Shown: piece by piece, positions 16,436-25,281 of the stretch | Numbering within the stretch: the first letter of the stretch is position 1 | How the letters are laid out: each line of letters opens with the position of its first letter | Assembly (NCBI GenBank): GCA_002364735.1 | Contig: DEZB01000051.1 | Span: forward strand, 1 to 42,687 | Direction of reading: 5' to 3' | Length of the DNA: 42,687 nt | DNA from: Bacteroidales bacterium UBA3143 | GTDB taxonomy: Bacteria; Bacteroidota; Bacteroidia; Bacteroidales; Dysgonomonadaceae | Position numbers and translations under genes: made by a program | Notes under the pieces: generated by a model | What the model was told of the DNA's origin: nothing | Seen by the model: only the letters and a program-made list of their open reading frames with translations | Databases searched by the model: none

Positions 16436-19400
16436 GTTGGGCAACATGCAAAAAGTCGACCGCACATTCAGGCACATTTGGTTTTGCCGACACACAAAGC
16501 CAACGCAAAAAAACAAAAGAGCCTGAATTTTTGCCAACGCTCGACAGGAAATTGATAAATTGGCAAAGGAAGAATTGAGTGAAATGAAAAAGGACAAATA
16601 CTTACAAATATTTAATTACCTCAAAGAGTTCTCGAAACTTAGAAGTAACCCTGTCCGTGACATTGACGCTCAAGAAACACAATATCCTGAGAAATTTTGG
16701 CTGAACGACATTCCCGAAAATGAGCTTTTTGAAAACATTATCAGAACCGACTTCAATGAAGACAATGACTATTGGTTAAAAGTAAGAAAGCCTAAAGAGC
16801 CAGCGAAACCAGAATTTGCCAAGCTTACAGAAAACTTGGAAAAATGGGTTGACAAGCCAACATTATTAAATGAAGAAGATGAACCCAAGTTAAAGGAAAC
16901 ACTTGAAATCAATGGAGAAACTCTTTCAATTGAAGATTTCCCAGAACTTGAAAAAGAATTACAGCAATACATTGACAAAAAATGGATTGATGACCTGATA
17001 GAATATAACGAGAAAATTGAAGCATATAGAATTGAGCATGAGAAGTATGAAAAATTAAACTCTGTCTACAAACAACTATTCCGAATATTCAACAAAACCC
17101 AGCAATTTGGAGAAGAGTACGAGTTGGTTGTTGGTATCGGACTATTGAACTTCAAGGAGAATGATGAAAGACCGAAGATTTTCAGACATATTTTAACCCA
17201 AAGAGTCGATATTAACTTTGAGTACTCTCAAAAGGACTCACAAATTTTCATTTCGCCAAACTTAGAATCTGCGCCCCAAATTGAAACTGATTCCATCCTT
17301 GACTTATTTGACCAGTTTGATTCGCAAAACATCATAGATGCCGAAAAGGCGGTAGAAAACTACATTAAAGAGAAAAATATTGAAACAATTTTTAGCAACA
17401 CAGAAGATGCTCTACAAATGTTTGCAGAAAGGGTTTCTCCTGATGGCAGCTATAACCACTTAATTGAAAAGCCAAATAGAACACCTTCAAAACCAAATAT
17501 CACTTTTTCCCCAGCTCTCTTACTTAGAAAAAGAAATACTCGAAGCTTTACCGCTCTATATGAGAAGATATTAGAGAATATTAAAAATGGTGAAGATAGC
17601 CTTGAAATTCCGACAATAAATGACCTTATAGGAATCCACCCAAACATTGAAGATGATAATTCTCTATCAGATAACTCATTTAATGGCTCACAGATTGAGC
17701 CAATATTTTTCCCGAAGGAATACAATGACGAACAATTAGAGATAGTTGAAAAAGCCAAAAGAAACAATAAAGTTCTCGTTCAAGGCCCTCCAGGCACAGG
17801 AAAGTCACACACTATTGCCAATTTAATTTGTCACTTGCTCGCAAACGGTAAAAAGGTTCTAATTACCGCCTATACAAAAAGAGCCTTGGAAGTTCTAAAA
17901 GATAAGCTTCCACCTGAATTTCAGGATTTGGCAGTAAACCTTTTGAGTGGGGATTCATCTTCCATCCAAGACTTACAATCAAGTGTCAATGCCATAAATG
18001 ATGAATTGTCAAGAGCCAATCTAACTCAATATCAATCACAAATTGATGAGTTTGAAAATGAATTAAAGAAAAGGAGAGAATTAATCGCTGAAACCTCAAA
18101 CAGTCTTGTCAAGATTAAGGAAAAAGCGACAAGAAAACAGGAGGTTAACGAGAAATACAAAGGAACTCTAACTGAAATTGCTGAGAACCTTGAAAGAGAT
18201 ACACCATTATTCGAATGGTACGAAGACGATTTCAGCAATATTGAAAATAATGAGTTGCTTTCTCGCATAACGGAATTCATTCAACTGCATGAAAATTACA
18301 AGCAAATTGAAACTGATGAATTTGATTTTGAAATCCCTGACCCTAATAAATTACTTACTTCTGACCAGTTAAAGGAATATTCAAATCTTACTGCCAAGCT
18401 TGCCAATGGCTCTTTTCCAAAAGATGCTAACCTAAAAATTTCATGTTCAGATTTTGAACAACTATTTCAACACCTAAATAACCTTCAAAACTTTTACAAC
18501 GAAGTAGATAAATTCCAGATTGACTTCACTTCTGCTGTCATAGAATCCTTTTTAAAAGGCAGGAATCAGGAATGGTTGCAAATTTTGAATCATTCTAAAG
18601 CGGTACTCGAAAAGTTCGAAAAGCATGATTTACGAAAGATTGATAAGGATATTGAAGTCTCTTATCCTCAAGGCAAAAGTTTAAAGCAGCTTAAAAATGA
18701 TGCTCAAATACTTCTTGCCTACTTAAATGAAGGCAATCCATTAACAGGGTTTACTTTTTCAATTAAAAAGCCCTTTCTACCAAGAGAAATAAAAGAACGA
18801 CTTTATTTTATTGAATCGGTTCGTGTCAATGGAAGTCCTTGCGATACTATTGAAGAGTATGAAACAGTATTGAAGGATATCACTTTTCAACAAGACTTTA
18901 TAGAGCTATCGGAAATTTGGAAAAAGGAAGTGCCCAAAGGAAACTTGTTATTCAAAAAGTTTTCATTTTTCCAGCAAATCCAAAATGAAGTTCAGCGACT
19001 GTCAAAGTTAATTGATGAAGCTAACGCATTAAAATCGGCTATTGAATCCATTAGTAGTTTGCAAATAAAACTCTTTGATAAAGAAGACCTAAAGATATCT
19101 ATTCTCAAAGCCGAGTTTAGCAAATTAAACGAGAGCATTTCGGAGTTTGAAGAGCTAATTAATCAATCTACCGCATATCTGAATAAGTATGTTCCAAAAG
19201 GCTACCACCCAATTAAGGAAAACATAATTGAAGCATACAACAACCTTGACTTTCACGCTTATGAAGAATTACTAAACAGAATTGAAAAGTTAGCCTATGG
19301 AAAAGAGAATTTTCTGAATTTCAAAAATTTACGTTCAGAGCTTTATTCTAATATCCCATCCACAACACAATTGGTAGAGGACAATTCCTTTTCAGCTAAG

Positions 19401-22229
19401 GATGTAGAAAATTTAAAACAAGCAATCTATTTCAGAAATGCTCAACATCAACTTGAAAAGCTGATGGATGTCAATTATGAAAATCAACTTATTCAGAACC
19501 TAAGTGAATTAGAACGGAAGGAAAGGAAACTGACTGCAAAGCTCGCTTCAAAGAAAGCATGGTATAAAGTTGTTGAAGGTCTTCAACAAAACCGCTCCTT
19601 GAGACAGCATTTAGATGCTTGGGTAATGGCAGTAAAGAAAATTGGTAAGACGGGAAAAGGAAAAAGAGCAATGAAGTTTCGGAAAATTGCTCAACAAGAA
19701 ATGGAACATTGCAAAGACTCTGTCCCTTGTTGGATTATGCCGTTATACAAGGTTGCGGAAACGATACAGCCTGAACAAGAAATGTACGACTATGTAATTA
19801 TTGATGAGGCCAGTCAACTTGGCCCTGATGCGATATTCCTACTCTACATTACAAAGAATATTATAATCGTTGGAGATGACAAACAGACTTCACCTGAATA
19901 TGTTGGTGTTGATGCAAACACGATGACACCTCACATTAAGCGTCATCTAAATGGAATCCCTTTTTCAGATTATTACGGAACAGAGTTTAGCTTTTTCGAC
20001 CACGCTAAATTTTTCTGTGATGGAGTTACCGTCCTTAGGGAGCATTTCAGATGTATGCCTGAAATAATTGAATTTTCAAATCGTCATTTTTATGCCCCTG
20101 ATGGAAAAGGGCTTTATCCACTTAAACAATATTCAGAAAATCGTCTTGAACCTTTAGAAACTGTGTTTTGCTCAAATGGTTATACAGAAGGCAGAGGTGC
20201 AAGAATAATAAATGAGCCAGAGGCAAACCACATTGCCGAAACAATTGGAAAGTTAGTTGAAGACGAAAACTATAATGGGAAGACAATCGGAGTGATAACC
20301 CTTCAGGGAAATCAACAAGCAAGTGTCATTGAAAACCTACTCCTGAAAAGAATTGGAGAAAAGGAATTTCATAAGCGTAAAATTGTTTGTGGGAACTCTT
20401 CATCCTTTCAGGGAGATGAAAGGGATATTATCTTTTTAAGCTTGGTAACAGCTCACAATCACAATAGGTCAGCACTTGTGAAGCCAGAAGACGAAAGACG
20501 GTTCAATGTTGCTGTAAGTCGAGCCAAAGAGCAGATTTATTTATTCCATTCGGTTCAGTTGGACGATTTGAGTAATACAAATGATTTACGTTACAAACTA
20601 TTAGACCATTTCAAAAATTACAACTCCTATCAACCGATTTTCAACACGCCAATAGAAAGGCGAATGGGTACACAACCTGAGCCTTTCGACAGTTGGTTTG
20701 AAGTTGACGTTTACAATGATATTGTACGGAAGCAACTTAGCATTATTCCTCAATACGAAGTGGCGAAAGGTCGATACAAGATTGATATGGTTGCTCTATT
20801 ACCTGATGGAACTAAAATAGCCATAGAATGTGATGGTGATAAATGGCATGGCCCCGAACAGCATCAAAATGACATAATGCGCCAAAAAGTACTTGAAAGA
20901 TGCGGTTGGCAGTTCTTCAGAGTTCGTGGCTATGAGTATTACACCAACAGAGAGAAAGCATTAGAACCCCTTTGGAACATGATTCCTGTATTTGAAGAGA
21001 AAGAGATAGAACCACTTTCAGATTATGGCTATCAAGAATCTAATATTCAACAGGAAGAAGAAGTAAGAGCGGATGATTCATTAGATGTGCAAAGTTCAGA
21101 TTTGGTCATTGACACTTATGATGAAGAAACTCCCGAAGAACAATTTGAACCATTTGATTCAAGACCAAGAACAGATAAAATACTTCGATACTTCAACCTA
21201 TTTAAATCAGGGACATATATTCTGACAGATAAAGAGCCATTGGAAGCTGATTATGTAATTCCAATACAAGAAATTTACCAGACAGGTTTTCTTCTACAAT
21301 GCTATAAATCAGGTCATGTCAATAAAGTCCATATTCCAATACTTCTTTCAAGGAGAATTGGGAAAGAATATATGAACGGATTGAATAAAGATGGGGAGTT
21401 GGTGCATATCGAAGCTGTTGAAACTGAAAAAATAATTGGCATTTACTTCAATGAGAATGGTCGTAGAAAATTCAAAGCACATTTGACCGAAAACATTTCG
21501 ACACGGGAGCAACTTCACTTACAAGGCTACAAAGTAATTTACAATGATTTTGAACGAATAGATTACAATATCTTGCCTTTAGATATCTACAATGACATCA
21601 GTCGATTAGTATTCCAAAGTTTTACTGCCAACGGAAAACCAGTTGATAATAATTATTACGAATCTGAATGGTCTATAATTAAACGGCATTCGAAAAAAGA
21701 CCAAGAACCAATAGTAGAACGAGTAGAATTCATTCCAAACTCTCTCTTTGACAATAGAGTCGAACTTAATAGCACAGTTAAAATCAAATTCCTAAGTAAT
21801 GAAAAGGAATTGAAAGTGAAATTGGTGGACTATCATACTAATGGTGCTGAAATTATTGATGGAGTGCAAATTGTAAATATTATGAAGCCTTTAGCTGCTT
21901 CAATAAAAGGTAGAACAATTGGAGACAGGGTAACAATAGGCGACACAAACAGTGAAGTTGAAATAATTGAAATAAGATAACCAATGACTCCAACGCTCAA
22001 CAGCCACACACATTGCCAAGCCGCTCAAAGCCAACGCACCAGTCAAAGCTTGTCAAAGAGTGTGTCTGAGCCAACGCACGGACAGAAAAGAAAAAGCACG
22101 ATTGCCCAACATTGTGTATAAGCAATAGCGGGTTTAGTGCTATTTTGAAACGTAGTATAATAAATCAAAGGTCGGTGCTATCTGTCAGTTTAGTGGGTTG
22201 AAATCCGCTACTGCTCATACACGAGACCG
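16436..22229 (+). mobile_element. Integron-like gene cassette 1 (about 5.8 kb)
   Basis: The cassette begins with GTTGGGCAAC (16436-16445) and ends in an attC-like site whose left core is TTGCCCAAC (22102-22110), the exact complement of its own first nine bases. In integron cassettes the left core pairs with the cassette's own leading bases, because both belong to one site in the excised circle. The single gene runs in the usual direction, with 147 bp before it and 122 bp after. Both non-coding ends are rich in GCCAACGC motifs. No integrase is near, and no recognisable site half lies left of 16436. Confidence 0.65.
16584..21980 (+). CDS. SF1 helicase fused to a Vsr-like nuclease and a GreA/B-like C-terminal domain
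   Basis: This giant protein has 1798 residues from ATG 16584; a TTG 24 bases upstream is possible, but the ATG follows an AGGAAG-type site. Residues 1-390 are a charged N-terminal region. Walker A QGPPGTGKSHT lies near 400, followed by motif Ia. A long coiled-coil-rich insertion spans about 450-1050. Walker B IIDEASQLGPDA lies near 1073, then VGDDKQTSP, LREHFRCMPEI, SSSFQGDERDI and NVAVSRAKEQ, as in DNA2/NAM7-type SF1 helicases. Near 1360-1460 is a Vsr/DUF559-like nuclease with YKIDMV and IECDGDKWHG. An unassigned region follows, and the last 85 residues (SIKGRTIGDRVTIGD) resemble the GreA/GreB C-terminal domain. Helicase-Vsr fusions are often found among defence genes; that role is inferred here. 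Confidence 0.85.
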   Translation: MKKDKYLQIFNYLKEFSKLRSNPVRDIDAQETQYPEKFWLNDIPENELFENIIRTDFNEDNDYWLKVRKPKEPAKPEFAKLTENLEKWVDKPTLLNEEDEPKLKETLEINGETLSIEDFPELEKELQQYIDKKWIDDLIEYNEKIEAYRIEHEKYEKLNSVYKQLFRIFNKTQQFGEEYELVVGIGLLNFKENDERPKIFRHILTQRVDINFEYSQKDSQIFISPNLESAPQIETDSILDLFDQFDSQNIIDAEKAVENYIKEKNIETIFSNTEDALQMFAERVSPDGSYNHLIEKPNRTPSKPNITFSPALLLRKRNTRSFTALYEKILENIKNGEDSLEIPTINDLIGIHPNIEDDNSLSDNSFNGSQIEPIFFPKEYNDEQLEIVEKAKRNNKVLVQGPPGTGKSHTIANLICHLLANGKKVLITAYTKRALEVLKDKLPPEFQDLAVNLLSGDSSSIQDLQSSVNAINDELSRANLTQYQSQIDEFENELKKRRELIAETSNSLVKIKEKATRKQEVNEKYKGTLTEIAENLERDTPLFEWYEDDFSNIENNELLSRITEFIQLHENYKQIETDEFDFEIPDPNKLLTSDQLKEYSNLTAKLANGSFPKDANLKISCSDFEQLFQHLNNLQNFYNEVDKFQIDFTSAVIESFLKGRNQEWLQILNHSKAVLEKFEKHDLRKIDKDIEVSYPQGKSLKQLKNDAQILLAYLNEGNPLTGFTFSIKKPFLPREIKERLYFIESVRVNGSPCDTIEEYETVLKDITFQQDFIELSEIWKKEVPKGNLLFKKFSFFQQIQNEVQRLSKLIDEANALKSAIESISSLQIKLFDKEDLKISILKAEFSKLNESISEFEELINQSTAYLNKYVPKGYHPIKENIIEAYNNLDFHAYEELLNRIEKLAYGKENFLNFKNLRSELYSNIPSTTQLVEDNSFSAKDVENLKQAIYFRNAQHQLEKLMDVNYENQLIQNLSELERKERKLTAKLASKKAWYKVVEGLQQNRSLRQHLDAWVMAVKKIGKTGKGKRAMKFRKIAQQEMEHCKDSVPCWIMPLYKVAETIQPEQEMYDYVIIDEASQLGPDAIFLLYITKNIIIVGDDKQTSPEYVGVDANTMTPHIKRHLNGIPFSDYYGTEFSFFDHAKFFCDGVTVLREHFRCMPEIIEFSNRHFYAPDGKGLYPLKQYSENRLEPLETVFCSNGYTEGRGARIINEPEANHIAETIGKLVEDENYNGKTIGVITLQGNQQASVIENLLLKRIGEKEFHKRKIVCGNSSSFQGDERDIIFLSLVTAHNHNRSALVKPEDERRFNVAVSRAKEQIYLFHSVQLDDLSNTNDLRYKLLDHFKNYNSYQPIFNTPIERRMGTQPEPFDSWFEVDVYNDIVRKQLSIIPQYEVAKGRYKIDMVALLPDGTKIAIECDGDKWHGPEQHQNDIMRQKVLERCGWQFFRVRGYEYYTNREKALEPLWNMIPVFEEKEIEPLSDYGYQESNIQQEEEVRADDSLDVQSSDLVIDTYDEETPEEQFEPFDSRPRTDKILRYFNLFKSGTYILTDKEPLEADYVIPIQEIYQTGFLLQCYKSGHVNKVHIPILLSRRIGKEYMNGLNKDGELVHIEAVETEKIIGIYFNENGRRKFKAHLTENISTREQLHLQGYKVIYNDFERIDYNILPLDIYNDISRLVFQSFTANGKPVDNNYYESEWSIIKRHSKKDQEPIVERVEFIPNSLFDNRVELNSTVKIKFLSNEKELKVKLVDYHTNGAEIIDGVQIVNIMKPLAASIKGRTIGDRVTIGDTNSEVEIIEIR

Positions 22230-22236
22230 TTATCGG
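22102..22236 (+). other. attC-like recombination site 1
   Basis: The left core is TTGCCCAAC (22102-22110) and fits RYYYAAC. The right core is GTTATCGG (22229-22236). Inside, GTGTATAAGCAATAGCGGGTTT pairs with the far arm (complement GTGTATGAGCAGTAGCGGATTT): 19 of 22 positions match and the other three are transitions. The core-to-core length of about 132 bp is within the known attC range. The predicted crossover is between G 22229 and T 22230. Confidence 0.7.
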
Positions 22237-22266
22237 TCAGGCTAAAAATCGACACCCCAACAAGAA

Positions 22267-23835
22267 ATGGCAAACAAAAAAAGAAAAGGTCGTATTAGAC
22301 AAACAAAGACGGAGTGGCAAAAAGTATTTGACCCACACCCAGGAATGATACAGCCTTTTTCTTGGTCTGACAGGCTTCCTGAATTCATTCACATTTCAAT
22401 TGCACTTATTGACCACGACTATCAAACAGTAAAAGGAGATTTTTACACAATATGTGATTTCATAAACAGTAAGGTTAAAATGAAGCGAAGATTTCATTTT
22501 AATTTAACTCATACAATCGAATTAATAAAAAGTGACACAGCAATCCTTGACAAAATACTTGAAACAGTATTCAAGGACGCATTACATAACATTCTAACTT
22601 TTTATCACGACCTTTTTCAAATACCAATCAACTTTGAATTTAGAGCAAATCCGAAACTATTATTTCTTGGCTACAGACAAATACTTGACGGAAGAGCAGA
22701 TACTTCAATATTGTGCAAGTATTTAATGATTCAGTATGAACAACACGGTAGACAAGACCCATTTGGACATTTTAATTGGCAGTCAAAAGAAGAAATACTT
22801 GAGCCTATGAATGTTTCAAGTATAATGGCATTATTTCCTCCATCTGTTGGACTATCAGAAAATTTAGATTTAGAAAAGTGCCAAGAAATATGGATGTATA
22901 ATTATGTAGTTTCACCATTATTACTAAAACCAGACGACAGCAAAATGGAAGAAGAACATTATACAGAAATGGCTATTCACCAATTCAAAGAAGAATTTGA
23001 AATGCTGTATAACGGGTTTAAAGAGTTAAATTTATTGGCTATTTATCCCACGTTTATAGCGGAAGTTAATATGGGATTTGTTGCTAGAATTTGCAATCTC
23101 AGTTTAGATGCGGTGGCTTTTGTAAAAAATCACAAAGGAGAAATTGCGGAAATGGTTTTTAGAACAACTCTTGAAACTTTTATAGTTGCTTCTTGGCTTC
23201 TAAAGAGAAAAGATATTGAATTACATAAGCGATTTCGAGAATATAGCACAGGACGAGAGCGGTTTTTTGGACAACAACTTGCTGAAAAAGCTCCGACAGA
23301 AGATTTCAAGAAAGAAGCAGACAAAATGGTAACTGATGCTATAAAACAAGCCGGAGTTAGAGAAATTGAAGTCGCAACTGAAAGGGGTGACATTTTCAAT
23401 TTAAGAATTGACCAGATGGCTGATGAAGTTTGGGGAGTTGACAATCAATATTACTTTCTTTACAAAAGGTCATCAGAAGTAATTCACGGTCATTGGAGAG
23501 TAATTGCTAAATACCATTTGGCAAAAAGTTTTAATCCTATGCACAACGGACTTTATTGGTATAACGAAAACACAAACAGGTTTGCAGGACTAATTCCTGC
23601 GTTTATTTGTTTGCAAACAGCGACAGAGTTTTTAATTACAATTCTAAACGACATTCAATCAGAGCAGACTAAAGAATTACAAGAAAAACTAATTGACTAC
23701 CGAAAAAGACTTTTGAAACAATATATGGTTTACTTCAATAAATACATTATGCCAGCAGGTAATGGAGACAACGAAAGCGCAGAAAAAAGAAGCCCGAGTT
23801 CAAACATTGACAAGACTAATAAAGAAATGAAATAA
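22267..23835 (+). CDS. DUF5677-family protein
   Basis: The protein has 522 residues and no signal peptide. The C-terminal half fits DUF5677 as I know it: a helical region with ARICNLSLDAVAFV, a charged centre with AEMVFRTTLETFIVASWLL and RFREYSTGRERFF, and a conserved SSEVIHGHWRVI near residue 405. The N-terminal half is unassigned and begins with a basic tail (NKKRKGRIRQTKTEWQ). The function of the family is unknown to me, though it often lies in variable genome regions. Its stop overlaps the next start (TAATG), so the two proteins are probably made together and may cooperate. Confidence 0.65.
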   Translation: MANKKRKGRIRQTKTEWQKVFDPHPGMIQPFSWSDRLPEFIHISIALIDHDYQTVKGDFYTICDFINSKVKMKRRFHFNLTHTIELIKSDTAILDKILETVFKDALHNILTFYHDLFQIPINFEFRANPKLLFLGYRQILDGRADTSILCKYLMIQYEQHGRQDPFGHFNWQSKEEILEPMNVSSIMALFPPSVGLSENLDLEKCQEIWMYNYVVSPLLLKPDDSKMEEEHYTEMAIHQFKEEFEMLYNGFKELNLLAIYPTFIAEVNMGFVARICNLSLDAVAFVKNHKGEIAEMVFRTTLETFIVASWLLKRKDIELHKRFREYSTGRERFFGQQLAEKAPTEDFKKEADKMVTDAIKQAGVREIEVATERGDIFNLRIDQMADEVWGVDNQYYFLYKRSSEVIHGHWRVIAKYHLAKSFNPMHNGLYWYNENTNRFAGLIPAFICLQTATEFLITILNDIQSEQTKELQEKLIDYRKRLLKQYMVYFNKYIMPAGNGDNESAEKRSPSSNIDKTNKEMK

Positions 23836-25106
23836 TGAATATTCACGACCTTAGGGAAGCGCAAGTACGATATGAGAATCGAAAAGATGAAATTCTAAAA
23901 TCAAGAGAAGAATTATATCAACTGCGTACCTCATTTACTCGGCATTTCAGTCAAAATCGAATCAAGAATATGCAAATTGACGACTATGTAGCGGGCGTTG
24001 ATTTACCTAATAAAGGATATAACTTCTGTTACGCTTTAGAAAGGCAATTAGACGGACTAGGCAGAATTATTGGTGCTACTGCATTCAAATTTGGAGTTTA
24101 CTACGGGAGAACTAAGTCTGACGATAATTACGAATATCGATTTACAAAAAAATTTGGCGACACTTATCAAGAAGCATTTGAAAGTGTTCGAGAAACAATT
24201 TTAGAACTATTGATTGCAGGAGAAAACGAAGATATTGAAGCGATTGCTGAAAACATTTTATCTCCAATGTTTAAGGGTAAAATTTTGTGTACTTACTTTC
24301 CTGATAGGTATTTAAATGTTTTTTCACCCGACCACCTAAATTATTTTTTAACTCAACTAGACTTAGATAATGAAGATAATATTTGGAGTGATGCTGTATA
24401 TAAGAGAGAAGCTTTGATTGAATTCAAAAATAAAGACAAAGTGATGAAAAATTGGTCGGTTGACCTATTTTCTAATTTTCTTTATTCAGAATACCCAGGG
24501 CGACCACCAAAGCAAGGTCAAGGTATTGATGAGAAATCAGAACCTTTAGCCGATTATAGACAACCTGACTTCACCCCGAATCCGTCACCAACATTTATTG
24601 AACTTGATATTTTGCCACCTAGCCAACCGAATAGCAAATTTACTACCCCAAAAACTTCAAAAAATGGTAATCCTGACTATGAAAAAGAAACAAGGAAACT
24701 TAAGAAACTTGGCGACAGGGGAGAAAAAATTGTAATGGACTTAGAGAAAAAAAGATTAACTGATGCAAACAAAAAAGACTTAGCAAGAAAAATAGAGAGA
24801 GTTTCACTTCATTCAGATTCCTTAGGTTATGACATTCTTTCGTTCGACTTGGACGGAACAAAAAGATATATTGAAGTTAAAGCAACTCGCTCTAAAGTTG
24901 GAAATGCTAATTTTTTCTTTTCAGCAAATGAACTTAGGACTGCTCAAAATATTGATAACTATTACATTTACATGGTATATGATGTAACTTCAGAAACACC
25001 AAAAATTTGGGCTATTAAGAATCCGTTTAATCCAGAAAACAAAAGCACAATTAAAACACCGATAAACTATAGAGTAACTATAAATGCAGGCAGACAGAAG
25101 AAATGA
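23835..25106 (+). CDS. DUF3883 (PD-(D/E)XK-like) protein with an McrB-type N-terminal region
   Basis: Of 423 residues, the last 140 fit DUF3883, a nuclease-like fold found with restriction and other defence genes. LGDRGEKIVMDLEKKRL is the first helix, SLGYDILSFDL supplies the acidic residue, and YIEVKATRS is the E-x-K strand. FSANELRTAQ and YIYMVYDV follow. The N-terminal 220 residues include ILSPMFKGKILCTYFPDRYL, reminiscent of regions in McrB-like proteins. A proline-rich linker (about 235-275) joins them. Start 23835 overlaps the DUF5677 stop by one base. A DNA-cleaving or DNA-sensing role is inferred from the fold. Confidence 0.72.
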   Translation: MNIHDLREAQVRYENRKDEILKSREELYQLRTSFTRHFSQNRIKNMQIDDYVAGVDLPNKGYNFCYALERQLDGLGRIIGATAFKFGVYYGRTKSDDNYEYRFTKKFGDTYQEAFESVRETILELLIAGENEDIEAIAENILSPMFKGKILCTYFPDRYLNVFSPDHLNYFLTQLDLDNEDNIWSDAVYKREALIEFKNKDKVMKNWSVDLFSNFLYSEYPGRPPKQGQGIDEKSEPLADYRQPDFTPNPSPTFIELDILPPSQPNSKFTTPKTSKNGNPDYEKETRKLKKLGDRGEKIVMDLEKKRLTDANKKDLARKIERVSLHSDSLGYDILSFDLDGTKRYIEVKATRSKVGNANFFFSANELRTAQNIDNYYIYMVYDVTSETPKIWAIKNPFNPENKSTIKTPINYRVTINAGRQKK

Positions 25107-25126
25107 CGAAGAAAAAAGAAGCCCGA

Positions 25127-25264
25127 ACCGATAACAGCACCTACCCAAAAGTGGCGGTTCAGTGGTTAAATCAAGCTTTGTGCTTCTATCAAAGTTTCTG
25201 CTTGGTTGACCGTGAAGTGCTTCGAAATCGCCACCTTCGGGTAGCTGCAAAACGTTACCGCACA
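25127..25264 (+). other. attC-like recombination site 2
   Basis: The left core is ACCGATAAC (25127-25135) and the right core GTTACCGCACA (25254-25264). The arm CTACCCAAAAGTGGCGGTT pairs with the complement of the far arm (CTACCCGAAGGTGGCGATT) at 16 of 19 positions, with mismatches again limited to transitions. Core-to-core length is about 134 bp. Its sequence differs from site 1 although the architecture is the same, as expected for unrelated attC sites. Confidence 0.7.
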
Positions 25265-25281
25265 TTTAAAACAGACAGACA

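Larger units (their letters stand above)
22230..25254 (+). mobile_element. Integron-like gene cassette 2 (about 3.0 kb, two genes)
   Basis: It starts with TTATCGGT just after the crossover G and ends in an attC-like site whose left core is ACCGATAAC (25127-25135), complementary to its own start over nine bases. The first ATG lies 37 bp inside and the last stop 20 bp before the left core, the compact layout expected of a cassette. Two genes overlapping by one base in one cassette, and a 3-kb length, are unusual. Confidence 0.65.
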
